This document shows positions 27,583-36,100 of a DNA stretch of 64,000 bases, one piece after another. Positions within the stretch are counted from its first letter, which is position 1, and each line of letters starts with the position of its first letter. Below the pieces are notes generated by a model. The model had not been told where the DNA came from. It searched no databases and saw nothing but the letters and a program-made list of their open reading frames with translations. The stretch is taken from the NCBI GenBank assembly GCA_029212745.1, contig JARGOL010000007.1:62001-126000 (forward strand), in the 5' to 3' direction. Both the position numbers and the translations under genes were made by a program. The stretch comes from Alcanivoracaceae bacterium (lineage in GTDB: Bacteria > Pseudomonadota > Gammaproteobacteria > Pseudomonadales > Alcanivoracaceae).

Positions 27583-28893
27583 GTGTTTCAACAACTGGAC
27601 CTGTATCCCGGCTTGCGCAAGACCCTGGAAGACCTGGGCCTGGACACAGCCACTGATGTCCAGGCGGCGACCGTCACGGCAGCACTCGAGGGCAAGGACC
27701 TGCTGGTGGGCGCACGCACAGGCACGGGCAAGACGCTCGCCTACCTGGTGCCAACCATTCATGCCCTGGCCAGCGATACGCTGCCCCGCCACCCCGGCAC
27801 CCTGGCCCTGATCCTGGCGCCGACGCGGGAGCTGGCAAGACAGGTGGCCAGGCAGGCCGAACAGCTGACCAGCCGTACACCCCTGAACACGCTGCTCCTG
27901 ACCGGTGGCGAGCCATTCAAGATCCAGGTGGCTGAACTGCGCAAGGCACCGGAAATCGTGGTCGCCACCCCAGGACGGCTACTCGAGTTGATGGAAAAAC
28001 AGGCCGTGGACCTGAGCGTACTGCGGGTGCTGGTGGTGGATGAAGCCGACCGCGTGCTGGAGATGGGATTCGGCCAGGATATTGAAACCATTGCCGGTGC
28101 GGCAAACCCTGAGCGCCAGACACTGCTGCTTTCTGCAACGCTGGGTCGCACGGGAATGGGCGCATTGGAGAAAACGTTGCTGCGCGATCCGCTGCGCATC
28201 GACCTGAGCGCGGAACAGGCCCAGACCATCCGCCATTGCGTCATGCTTGCCGATGACCGCAGTCACAAGAACGAGGAGCTGGTCTGGCTGTTGCGCAACC
28301 AGCCTTTCCGACGCGCCCTGGTGTTTGCCAATACCCGCGAGAACGCCGAGCGCCTGTTTACACTGGCCCGGGCACAAAACCTCGAGGCGGGCGTGCTGCA
28401 CGGGGAAAAAAGCCATGATGCGCGCAAGGCCATCATGGAACGCTTCAGCCATGGCCGCATGAACATCCTCATTGCCAGCGACGTTGCCGCCCGTGGTCTC
28501 GACATTCCCGACGTGGAGCTGGTCATCAATGTGGATTTGCCACGCCGCGGTGATGATTACACCCACCGCGTTGGCCGTACCGGGCGCATGGGCCGTGAAG
28601 GGGTTGCCATCTCGCTGGTGGAGCCCGGCGAGTGGAACCGCATGATCGACATCCAGCGCTACCTGAAGCTGACATTCGAACGGATGGAAGTTGAGGCGTT
28701 GCTGGGCAAATTCCGGGGCCCGAAACAGACCCGTAAATCGGGCAAGACCGTGGGCAAGAAAAAACGCAAGAAAGCGGTGGAAAAGCCCGGCGCCAAGCGA
28801 AAGACGCCTGCCCGAAAGAGCAGTGCGAAAAAGCCGGCGAAGCGCAAGCAGTCGCCCATCACAGGCGAAGAAACTCTGCGCAAGAAACGATGA
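27583..28893 (+). CDS. DEAD-box ATP-dependent RNA helicase
   Basis: 436 residues from GTG 27583 (MFQQLDLYPGLRKTLEDLG). Helicase motifs in order: Q-motif region, GARTGTGKTLAY (I), PTRELARQ (Ia), DEADRVLEM (II), SATLG (III), VFANTREN (IV), ASDVAARGLDIPDV (V) and HRVGRTGRMGREG (VI). A Lys/Arg-rich tail (GKKKRKKAVEK and onward) of about 55 residues gives non-specific RNA binding, as in SrmB/RhlE-like ribosome-assembly helicases. The exact subfamily is uncertain. Its stop overlaps the YchJ-family start (ATGA). Confidence 0.93.
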   Translation: MFQQLDLYPGLRKTLEDLGLDTATDVQAATVTAALEGKDLLVGARTGTGKTLAYLVPTIHALASDTLPRHPGTLALILAPTRELARQVARQAEQLTSRTPLNTLLLTGGEPFKIQVAELRKAPEIVVATPGRLLELMEKQAVDLSVLRVLVVDEADRVLEMGFGQDIETIAGAANPERQTLLLSATLGRTGMGALEKTLLRDPLRIDLSAEQAQTIRHCVMLADDRSHKNEELVWLLRNQPFRRALVFANTRENAERLFTLARAQNLEAGVLHGEKSHDARKAIMERFSHGRMNILIASDVAARGLDIPDVELVINVDLPRRGDDYTHRVGRTGRMGREGVAISLVEPGEWNRMIDIQRYLKLTFERMEVEALLGKFRGPKQTRKSGKTVGKKKRKKAVEKPGAKRKTPARKSSAKKPAKRKQSPITGEETLRKKR

Positions 28894-29336
28894 CCACCGT
28901 CTGTCCATGCGGCTCCGGCAGGAACGCCGGCGAGTGCTGTGAGCCACTGCACCGGGGGCAACCGGCACAGACGCCGGAGCAGCTCATGCGCGCCCGCTAC
29001 AGCGCCTATGTCCGCCACCAGGACACCTTCCTGATGGCCAGTTGGCACCCGAGCACCCGACCTGCCGAATTGACCCACGAACCTGGCCTGCTCTGGCGCC
29101 ACCTTGACGTCTCTCACAGCGACCATACAGACGACACCGGCAGCGTTCACTTCAGCGCCACCTGGCAGCAGGGTGAACGCTGGGGCATCCTGCAGGAAAA
29201 AGCCCGGTTCACGCGCGAAGCGGGCCACTGGTATTACCTGGACGGCGACGTGTCCCACCTGCCGCTGGCACCCGAACGCAACAAGGACTGTCCGTGCGGC
29301 AGCGGCCGCAAGTACAAGCGTTGCTGCCGACCCTGA
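28890..29336 (+). CDS. YchJ family protein with two SEC-C zinc motifs
   Basis: 148 residues (UPF0225/YchJ). A SEC-C motif at each end, CPCGSGRNAGECCEPLH and CPCGSGRKYKRCC, each a CxCx8CC/CH zinc site like the SecA tail. The central part (MRARYSAYVRHQDTFLMASWHP, NTF2-like) is conserved in YchJ. Role unknown; zinc-dependent contact with ribosome or nucleic acid is likely. Translationally coupled to the helicase gene by a 4-base overlap. Confidence 0.9.
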   Translation: MTTVCPCGSGRNAGECCEPLHRGQPAQTPEQLMRARYSAYVRHQDTFLMASWHPSTRPAELTHEPGLLWRHLDVSHSDHTDDTGSVHFSATWQQGERWGILQEKARFTREAGHWYYLDGDVSHLPLAPERNKDCPCGSGRKYKRCCRP

Positions 29337-29441
29337 ACTGACCCGTCAGGCGCACCAATTCGCGGACGAACCCGGATTCACTTTTTCACTACCCGCACCC
29401 GCCGATACTCGACCCTCATCCCCTGCATGGTGGCATTACAC

Positions 29442-30968
29442 ATGAGGATCGGGCTCATACTGGGTGACCAGCTCAGCGACAACCTGGCCACGCTCCGGCA
29501 CCTGGAGCCCGGACAGGACCGCCTGGTGATGGCAGAAGTGCCTGCTGAGGCCCGTTATGTCCGCCACCACAAACAGAAAATCGCGTTCCTGTTCAGCGCC
29601 ATGCGCCATCATTGCGCCCGGCTAATCGAGGCCGGCTGGCAGGTCGACTACTACCGCTTCGGCGAACACGATCACCCGGATCTTGCGGCGGTGCTTGGCG
29701 AACAGGTGCGGGTGCACAAGGCGAACGCCGTGGTCGTCACCGAATGCGGTGAATACCGCCTGCAACAGGCCATCGAGAACCACTGGCCGAAGCAGGTGGG
29801 CGTCACGGTCACCTGCCTTGAGGACGACCGCTTCATCTGTCCCAGGCCCCTGTTCAGTGAATGGGCCCGGGGGCGCAAGCAACTGCGCATGGAATTTTTC
29901 TACCGGGAGATGCGCCGCCGCACCGGCCTGCTCATGGCCGGCGACCACCCGGAAGGCGGTCAGTGGAACTTTGACCAGGACAACCGTAAACGCTGGAGCG
30001 GCGACCCACCGTTACCCGAGCCACTGGTCTTTTCACGCGATGACATCGACACCGATGTCGTTACGCTGGTGGAACGAACGTTTCCTGATCACCCCGGTTC
30101 CCTGGCATCCTTCAGCTGGGCCACCACACGCGCCGACGCGCTACGCGCCCTTGAGCATTTCGTGGCGCAGCGCCTGCCACACTTTGGTCACTACCAGGAC
30201 GCCATGGCTACCGGTGCAGACACGCTTTTTCACAGCCTGCTGTCACCGTATATGAACGCCGGCCTGCTCGATCCCATGGAAGTCTGCCAGGCCGCAGAGC
30301 AGGCATGGTATGACAAATCCGCCCCCCTGAATGCCGTGGAAGGCTTCATCCGGCAGGTCATCGGCTGGCGCGAATTCGTCCGTGGCATCTACTGGCTGTG
30401 CATGCCCGACTATGCCGACGAGAACAGACTCGAAAATGAGAGGCCACTGCCTGCCTTTTACTGGAGCGGCAATACCCGCATGCACTGCGTCAGCGAGAGT
30501 CTGCGCAATACTTTCGAGAACGGCTACGCCCATCACATCCAGCGGCTCATGGTCACCGGGAACCTCGCCCTGCTCACCGGGGTAACACCACGGGAAATCT
30601 GTGACTGGTATCTGGCGGTCTATGTGGATGCGTACGACTGGGTCGAGTTGCCCAACACGCTGGGCATGGTCATGCATGCAGATGGGGGCTATCTCGGCTC
30701 CAAACCCTATGCCGCCTCTGGCAGCTACATCAATCGCATGGGCGATTACTGCAAGACATGCCACTACAACGTGAAAACCGCGGATGAAGCGGACAGCTGC
30801 CCCTTCAACAGCCTTTACTGGCACTTCATCAATCGTCACCGCCCGCGTTTCGAAAAGAACCCGCGCATGCGCATGATTTATCGCACCCATGATCGCATGA
30901 ATGCAGAAAAGCGGGATCGCACCCTGGAGCGTGCCGAGCAACTTCTGTCCACTGTCGATGAGCTGTAG
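29442..30968 (+). CDS. FeS bacterial cryptochrome/photolyase (PhrB-type, 6-4 photolyase family)
   Basis: 508 residues from ATG 29442 (MRIGLILGDQLSDNL). The family (FeS-BCP/CryPro) carries FAD, a lumazine-type antenna and a [4Fe-4S] cluster, and repairs (6-4) photoproducts. Cluster cysteines are visible: one in PREICDWY, two in DYCKTCHY and one in ADSCPFN. FAD-domain landmarks include FIRQVIGWREFVRG and TGVTPREICDWYLAVYVDAYDWVELPNTLGM. The antenna 6,7-dimethyl-8-ribityllumazine is the product of RibH, encoded about 5 kb away. First of three light-linked genes. Confidence 0.92.
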   Translation: MRIGLILGDQLSDNLATLRHLEPGQDRLVMAEVPAEARYVRHHKQKIAFLFSAMRHHCARLIEAGWQVDYYRFGEHDHPDLAAVLGEQVRVHKANAVVVTECGEYRLQQAIENHWPKQVGVTVTCLEDDRFICPRPLFSEWARGRKQLRMEFFYREMRRRTGLLMAGDHPEGGQWNFDQDNRKRWSGDPPLPEPLVFSRDDIDTDVVTLVERTFPDHPGSLASFSWATTRADALRALEHFVAQRLPHFGHYQDAMATGADTLFHSLLSPYMNAGLLDPMEVCQAAEQAWYDKSAPLNAVEGFIRQVIGWREFVRGIYWLCMPDYADENRLENERPLPAFYWSGNTRMHCVSESLRNTFENGYAHHIQRLMVTGNLALLTGVTPREICDWYLAVYVDAYDWVELPNTLGMVMHADGGYLGSKPYAASGSYINRMGDYCKTCHYNVKTADEADSCPFNSLYWHFINRHRPRFEKNPRMRMIYRTHDRMNAEKRDRTLERAEQLLSTVDEL

Positions 30969-30974
30969 GGCGCC

Positions 30975-31121
30975 ATGAAGGGATTCAAGCAGACCTTGCC
31001 GACCAAACAGTGCCTCCGCTGTGGCCGTCCATTCAGTTGGCGAAAGCGCTGGCGTAACAACTGGGAGCAGGTGCTCTACTGCAGCAAACGCTGCCGTATG
31101 GCCGGAGGCCGGAACACATGA
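30975..31121 (+). CDS. DUF2256 small zinc-ribbon-like protein
   Basis: 48 residues encoded between the two photolyase genes, 6 bases after one and overlapping the next by 4 (ATGA). Four cysteines in two pairs: KQCLRCGRPFSWRKRW and VLYCSKRCRMAGG, a clear DUF2256 signature. The family is recurrently encoded beside, or fused to, photolyase/cryptochrome genes. Its task is unknown; nucleic-acid or redox contact through zinc is an inference. Confidence 0.92.
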   Translation: MKGFKQTLPTKQCLRCGRPFSWRKRWRNNWEQVLYCSKRCRMAGGRNT

Positions 31122-32533
31122 CCACAATCGTCTGGCTGCGACAGGACCTGCGCATTGCCGATAACGCGCTATGGCAATGCGCAGCAGAACGGGGGGAGCC
31201 TGTGCTGGCACTGTATGTGCTGCCACGGCATTGGCTTTTGCCGGGCGCCAGCGGCCTTGATCGTCTGGGCGCGGCTAAAGCGGGCTTCCTCGCCCAATGC
31301 CTGGAAGACACGCGCGACAAACTGGGCCAGATTGGTGTGCCGCTGGTGGATGTTGTTGGCGCTCCTGACAGCGTTCTCGTGCAACTGGCTGGCAGTGGCC
31401 AAACACACATAGTCACGGCCGAAGCCCAGGCGCCGGAAGAACAGGCCTGGCTGGAGCGACTGCAGAAACAGGGCGTTGCTGTTTCGACAGCAGCCACCCA
31501 GAGCCTGTTCACGGCGGCTGATATCACATCCGAAACAGAAACATTTCCCGCGACCTTCAGCCGCTTTCGTCGCCGTGTCGAAAAAGATGCGCGCCTGGTA
31601 CCGCAGCGGCCGATGACAGCGCCCGTGCCGCTCAAGGGTGTTGACGATATTCCGCTCCCGCTGCGCCAACTGCCACGTGCTGCCGACTGTTTGCACCAAC
31701 GCCACCACAACAGGACCGGCAGCATCCCGGCATACCCGGGTGGAGAGACCGCTGCATTGCGCCACCTGCATCAATACCTGGCGGATGTCCCTGCAGTTCG
31801 CCAGTACAAGGAAACCCGCAACCAGCTAGCCGGTACAAACTTTTCCAGCGGCCTCAGTGGCTATCTTTCCGCTGGCGCGTTGTCTGCACGTACCGCCTGG
31901 CACGCACTGCTGGACTGGGAAGTGGAGCATGGCGCCTGTACAGGCAGCTACTGGCTGCGCTTTGAGTTGCTGTGGCGCGAGTTCTTTCACTGGTCGCTGC
32001 GGCACCACGGCACTGCCCTGTTCCGTTACCGCGGCCTCGATGAGGATGATACCCGACAACACGATGCCCTGACCTCTCGACAGCGCACCTACTGGTCACG
32101 CTGGTGCCGGGCAGAGACCGGCCTGCCCTGGATAGACGCGTCGCTGGTTGAGTTGATGGAAACCGGCTGGATATCCAACCGTGGCAGGCAACTCCTGGCA
32201 AGTTTCCTGATTTACGAGATGGGCCTGGACTGGCGCTGGGGTGCAGAGTTTTTCCAGCACTACCTGCTTGATGATGACGTTGCCAGCAACTGGGGTAACT
32301 GGGCGTACATCGCCGGCGTTGGTCATGATGCGCGTGGCGGGCGCCAGTTCGCGATCCTGGAGCAGTTCTTCCGCCACGATCCCGGAGCCGCGCATGTTCA
32401 CGCGTGGCTACCACATCTGGCCGGCCTTTCCAGCGAACAGATTTACCGCATTCACTGCCGCGCTACTGCCACAGGCACGGATGCCACAATGCCGTCGCCG
32501 ATGTTACTGCTGGATTGGGCACGTACAGCGTAA
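31118..32533 (+). CDS. DASH-type cryptochrome/photolyase
   Basis: 471 residues. N-terminal antenna domain (TIVWLRQDLRIADNALWQC), then FAD domain with YKETRNQLAGTNFSSGLSGYLSAG, RFELLWREFFHW, TGWISNRGRQLLASFLIYEMGLDWRWGAEFF and the diagnostic DVASNWGNWAYIAGVGHDARGGR. These match Cry-DASH rather than CPD photolyase class I. Cry-DASH proteins repair pyrimidine dimers, mainly in single-stranded DNA, using FAD and methenyl-tetrahydrofolate. Coupled to DUF2256 by ATGA overlap. Confidence 0.92.
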   Translation: MTTIVWLRQDLRIADNALWQCAAERGEPVLALYVLPRHWLLPGASGLDRLGAAKAGFLAQCLEDTRDKLGQIGVPLVDVVGAPDSVLVQLAGSGQTHIVTAEAQAPEEQAWLERLQKQGVAVSTAATQSLFTAADITSETETFPATFSRFRRRVEKDARLVPQRPMTAPVPLKGVDDIPLPLRQLPRAADCLHQRHHNRTGSIPAYPGGETAALRHLHQYLADVPAVRQYKETRNQLAGTNFSSGLSGYLSAGALSARTAWHALLDWEVEHGACTGSYWLRFELLWREFFHWSLRHHGTALFRYRGLDEDDTRQHDALTSRQRTYWSRWCRAETGLPWIDASLVELMETGWISNRGRQLLASFLIYEMGLDWRWGAEFFQHYLLDDDVASNWGNWAYIAGVGHDARGGRQFAILEQFFRHDPGAAHVHAWLPHLAGLSSEQIYRIHCRATATGTDATMPSPMLLLDWARTA

Positions 32534-32550
32534 GCCTGCTGCGCGGGCAT

Positions 32551-32575
32551 GCCCGTCTGTTCGGGACAGACGGGC
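32551..32575. terminator. Convergent terminator-like hairpin
   Basis: GCCCGTCTGT-TCGGG-ACAGACGGGC, a 10-bp perfect stem between the convergent DASH photolyase and rhlE genes. No long T-run on either side, so termination efficiency is uncertain. Confidence 0.55.
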
Positions 32576-32584
32576 GTTCCCTGA

Positions 32585-33871
32585 TCAGGCAGTAACGGCC
32601 TTACTACGGGACCGGCGCCTGCGCTGCTGGCCACCAGAGGGCCGCGCCTTGCCAGAGGCGTTCTGGCGGGGCGGACCACGGCGTTTGCCGGCATTGTTGC
32701 GACCATTGGGGATCGGCTCAGGCTTGGCATTCGGGTCGGGCTCGAAACCGGGCACGACTTCACGCGGCAATTTTCGCTTGATCAACTTCTCGATACCCGC
32801 GAGCAACTTGAGCTCGTCAACACACACCAGCGACACGGCTTCGCCGTTACTGCCCGCGCGGCCGGTACGACCGATCCGGTGGACATAGTCTTCGGACACA
32901 TTGGGCAATTCATAGTTGACCACATGCGGCAACTCACTGATGTCGATACCACGTGCAGCAATGTCGGTGGCAACCAGCACTTGCAGCTCACCCGCCTTGA
33001 ATGCACCCAGGGCTCGCGTGCGCGCACTCTGGCTCTTGTTTCCGTGGATCGCCATGGCGGAAATCCCGTCCTTGCCGAGCTGCTCGGCAAGCCGGTTGGC
33101 GCCGTGCTTGGTGCGGGTAAAGACCAGCACCTGGTACCAGTTATTGTCACGCACCAGTTTCGACAGAAGCTCCCGCTTGCGCTCACGGTCCACCGGATAG
33201 ATCTTCTGGGCCACTGTTTCTGCCGTGGCATTGCGTCGGGCCACTTCGATCAGGGCCGGCTTGTTCAGCAGTCGGTCAGCCAGCGCCTTGATGTCATCCG
33301 AGAAGGTGGCGGAGAAAAGCAGGTTCTGGCGCTGGCGCGGAAGCAGCGCCAGCACTTTGCGGATGTCATGGATAAAGCCCATATCGAGCATGCGATCGGC
33401 TTCATCCAGTACCAGCATTTCCACCTTGCTCAAATCAAGGTTTCCCTGCTGCTGGTGATCCAGCAGGCGTCCGGGGGTGGCGACAAGAATATCCACACCA
33501 CGACGAAGCTTGTCGATCTGCGGCTGCATGCCGACACCACCGAACATCACCATTGAGCGCAACGGCAGGTGTTTGCCGTACTGCTGCACGCTCTCTTCCA
33601 CTTGCGCGGCCAGTTCCCGTGTCGGGGTCAACACCAGCACACGGATGGGCCGGCGCTTGCCTTCAGGCTTGGGCATGGCCATGAGGCGCTCAAGCATGGG
33701 CAGGGTAAATCCGGCCGTCTTGCCGGTGCCGGTCTGGGCGCCAGCAAGCAAGTCACCGCCGGAGAGCACTGCCGGAATTGCCTGCGCCTGGATCGGCGTG
33801 GGAGTGTCATAGCCGAGTTCACGCACGGCACGCAGAATATCGGCACGCAGGCCGAGAGAGTCAAAAGACAT
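32585..33871 (-). CDS. rhlE: ATP-dependent RNA helicase RhlE
   Basis: 428 residues. [28 protein letters not shown] is the RhlE-type start; [14 protein letters not shown] (I), PTRELAAQ (Ia), [12 protein letters not shown] (II), SATFSDD (III) and [10 protein letters not shown] (VI) follow. The tail after residue 370 is Gly/Arg/Asn-rich ([13 protein letters not shown]), as in RhlE. Acts in ribosome maturation and RNA turnover. This is the second DEAD-box gene within 6 kb, on the opposite strand. Confidence 0.94.
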   Translation of the reverse strand: MSFDSLGLRADILRAVRELGYDTPTPIQAQAIPAVLSGGDLLAGAQTGTGKTAGFTLPMLERLMAMPKPEGKRRPIRVLVLTPTRELAAQVEESVQQYGKHLPLRSMVMFGGVGMQPQIDKLRRGVDILVATPGRLLDHQQQGNLDLSKVEMLVLDEADRMLDMGFIHDIRKVLALLPRQRQNLLFSATFSDDIKALADRLLNKPALIEVARRNATAETVAQKIYPVDRERKRELLSKLVRDNNWYQVLVFTRTKHGANRLAEQLGKDGISAMAIHGNKSQSARTRALGAFKAGELQVLVATDIAARGIDISELPHVVNYELPNVSEDYVHRIGRTGRAGSNGEAVSLVCVDELKLLAGIEKLIKRKLPREVVPGFEPDPNAKPEPIPNGRNNAGKRRGPPRQNASGKARPSGGQQRRRRSRSKAVTA

Positions 33872-34039
33872 AAAATCAGTATTTCCAAGTAAAGCATCGG
33901 CCTGTCGCCGTGCAGCGAGTGCGGGCGCCAGTCATAGGCAGACGGGATTAGCGATCTAACGCAAAAAAAGAGGACAGCACGGAGACTGGTTTACGTTGCT
34001 GTGGCCGCACCTTACCACAAATGCGCCGACAGCGTTGCT

Positions 34040-34459
34040 TTATTTCTTCGCCTGAAACAGCCGGTCATGCACAAGCATGCCTGCAACCATGGCCAGGACA
34101 AACACCAGCGGCTCCAGCCCTGCCAGGACCAGGGCAGACACGGCGGGCCCCGGACAATACCCCACCAGGCCCCAGCCAATACCGAACAACGCGGCGCCAA
34201 ACACCAGTGGCCGATCAACGTCGGTGAGGGATGCACGACTCTCACCGGCTACCAGCGAGGCACACCGGCCCCTGCCCTGCAGTGGCCAGGACAGCGCCAT
34301 GACCAGCACGGCGCCGCCCATGACAAAGGCGAGGCTCGGATCCCAGGCACCCGCCACGTCCAGGAAGGACAGCACCTTGGCCGGGTTGGTCATCTGGCTC
34401 ACTGCCAGGCCCAGGCCAAACAGCACCCCGGCCACCAGGGCAATGATATTGCCCCTCAT
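34040..34459 (-). CDS. YeeE/YedE-family membrane protein, second half (DUF6691/PmpB-like)
   Basis: 139 residues, four or so membrane helices. Motifs: [35 protein letters not shown] and [17 protein letters not shown], typical of the C-terminal partner of split YeeE/YedE (TsuA-like, PmpA/PmpB) sulfur-compound transporters. The conserved Cys in GYCPGPA is present. ATG 34459 overlaps the stop of the partner gene (ATGA). Together they likely import thiosulfate or a similar sulfur species. Confidence 0.88.
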   Translation of the reverse strand: MRGNIIALVAGVLFGLGLAVSQMTNPAKVLSFLDVAGAWDPSLAFVMGGAVLVMALSWPLQGRGRCASLVAGESRASLTDVDRPLVFGAALFGIGWGLVGYCPGPAVSALVLAGLEPLVFVLAMVAGMLVHDRLFQAKK

Positions 34460-34884
34460 CCGCCGACTCCCGGCACATGCCGTACGACAAACACCACCAC
34501 CCCGGCGGACAGCATGAACACCGGGACAGCCACGAGGGAACGCAGGGACAGTCTGGACAGGCCGCAAACACCGTGACCACTGGTGCAACCACCACCCATG
34601 CGGGTACCAATACCGACCAGCAGACCACCCACAACCAGGGTAGCGGTACTCGCATCAATCGTTACCACTACCGGCGCCCCGGCGCTCATCACGTATACCG
34701 CCGCGCCCAGCATCAGTCCGGCCAGAAAGCACCAGCGCCAGGCACCTGCGCCAGGCTCACGGATGGCCGAGCCGATAATGCCGGAGACCCCGGCTATACG
34801 ACCCATGCCAAGCAGCATAAGGGCCCCGGAAAGGCCAATCAGGACGCCGCCCGCCAGGGCGGGCAAAGGGGTAAACTCAGTCAC
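34456..34884 (-). CDS. YeeE/YedE-family membrane protein, first half (PmpA-like)
   Basis: 142 residues, four membrane helices. [26 protein letters not shown] and [23 protein letters not shown] carry the conserved family motifs and cysteines. Half-size transporter completed by the overlapping downstream gene. No sulfurtransferase, SoxR-type repressor or persulfide dioxygenase gene lies beside the pair, although such partners are frequent in other genomes. Confidence 0.88.
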   Translation of the reverse strand: MTEFTPLPALAGGVLIGLSGALMLLGMGRIAGVSGIIGSAIREPGAGAWRWCFLAGLMLGAAVYVMSAGAPVVVTIDASTATLVVGGLLVGIGTRMGGGCTSGHGVCGLSRLSLRSLVAVPVFMLSAGVVVFVVRHVPGVGG

Positions 34885-34981
34885 GTTCTCTCACCAGACA
34901 GGGAAAGGATCAGGTCAGCCTGACGCCCAGGCCGTGAATCGCCGGCGAAACCGGCCCGTTCGGGCACGGAGCATACACCGC

Positions 34982-34995
34982 TTGAGCCAGATCAA
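34982..34995 (+). promoter_or_regulatory. Candidate FNR/Anr box upstream of ppk2
   Basis: TTGAG-CCAG-ATCAA matches the FNR/Anr consensus TTGAT-N4-ATCAA at 9 of 10 positions. A CATTCT at 35017-35022 would place the transcription start near 35030, putting the box centre at about -41.5, the class II activator position. It points to ppk2; the divergent YeeE/YedE pair starts about 100 bases the other way. Confidence 0.5.
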
Positions 34996-35055
34996 AAACA
35001 GTCACCCTGAGCGTGCCATTCTGGGGGAATAACGCGCCTGAAAGAGACATTGCTG

Positions 35056-36012
35056 ATGCCTGAACGTGACAAGCAGAAAATGCCGGACAAGTCCGAGATC
35101 CACGAATACATAAACGCCACCCGGCCTCCGGGCAATCAGCACAGCCTGTCGGCACTTCGCCATGATCCGGAAGCGATCAGGATCGCATTCGAGACCGGGG
35201 AATACCCGTATCGGACGAAGCTGTCCCGGCGCCTGTACGAACAGCAAAAGGAAGCGCTCCAGGTTGAACTTCTCAAGGTCCAGAAATGGGTCAAGGCATC
35301 AGGAGAGCGAATTCTGGTACTTTTCGAGGGCCGTGACGCGGCCGGAAAAGGCGGCACCATCAAGCGCTTCAACGAACATCTCAATCCACGCGGCGCCCGT
35401 GTGGTCGCACTGCAGAAACCCACCGACGAAGAAAAGAGCCAGTGGTACTTCCAGCGCTACCTCAAACACCTGCCATCAGGCGGTGAGATCGTCATGTTCG
35501 ACCGCTCCTGGTACAACCGCGCGGGCGTCGAGCGGGTGATGGGATTCTGTACCCCGGCGGAATATCTGGAGTTCATGCGCCAGTGCCCGGACATCGAGCA
35601 GATGCTTACCCGCTCCGGCATTCGACTCTTCAAGTACTGGTTTTCGGTGACGCAGGAAGAACAGCGGCGCCGCTTCAATGCCCGCAAAAAGGACCCCCTA
35701 AAGCAATGGAAGCTGTCGCCAGTGGACGAAGCATCGCTGGGGAAATGGGACGACTACACCGAGGCAAAGGAAGCGATGTTCTTTTACACAGATACCGCAG
35801 ATGCACCCTGGACGATCATAAAGTCGGACGACAAGAAACGGGCACGCATCAACTGCATGCGCCATTTTCTCGCCGCACTGCCCTACCCGGACAAGGACGA
35901 GCGGGTAGTGAAAGCACCTGACCCACTGATTGTTGGCCATAGTGGTCATGTTGTCGGGAGCAGCGAGCACATACTCGGCAAGAGCCTTCACCCGGACCAG
36001 CGCAAGCGCTGA
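35056..36012 (+). CDS. ppk2: Polyphosphate kinase 2 (class I-like)
   Basis: 318 residues, P-loop kinase fold. Walker A region VLFEGRDAAGKGGTIKRFNEHLNPRGARVVAL, the conserved EEKSQWYFQRYLKHLPSGGEIVMFDRSWYNRAGVERVMGF, and the lid-region NARKKDPLKQWKLSPVD mark single-domain PPK2. It moves phosphate between polyphosphate and nucleoside diphosphates (GDP/ADP). ATG 35056 is preferred; TTG 35050 is also possible behind AAAGAGA. A possible Anr box suggests induction when oxygen is low. Confidence 0.93.
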   Translation: MPERDKQKMPDKSEIHEYINATRPPGNQHSLSALRHDPEAIRIAFETGEYPYRTKLSRRLYEQQKEALQVELLKVQKWVKASGERILVLFEGRDAAGKGGTIKRFNEHLNPRGARVVALQKPTDEEKSQWYFQRYLKHLPSGGEIVMFDRSWYNRAGVERVMGFCTPAEYLEFMRQCPDIEQMLTRSGIRLFKYWFSVTQEEQRRRFNARKKDPLKQWKLSPVDEASLGKWDDYTEAKEAMFFYTDTADAPWTIIKSDDKKRARINCMRHFLAALPYPDKDERVVKAPDPLIVGHSGHVVGSSEHILGKSLHPDQRKR

Positions 36013-36100
36013 CCCGGCACAGTTCTGCTGAATGTGTTTACCTCAGGAAACGCGCCCCTTTTTATGCTATCAAGGGCGTTGAAAATCTGGAGACAGCATC

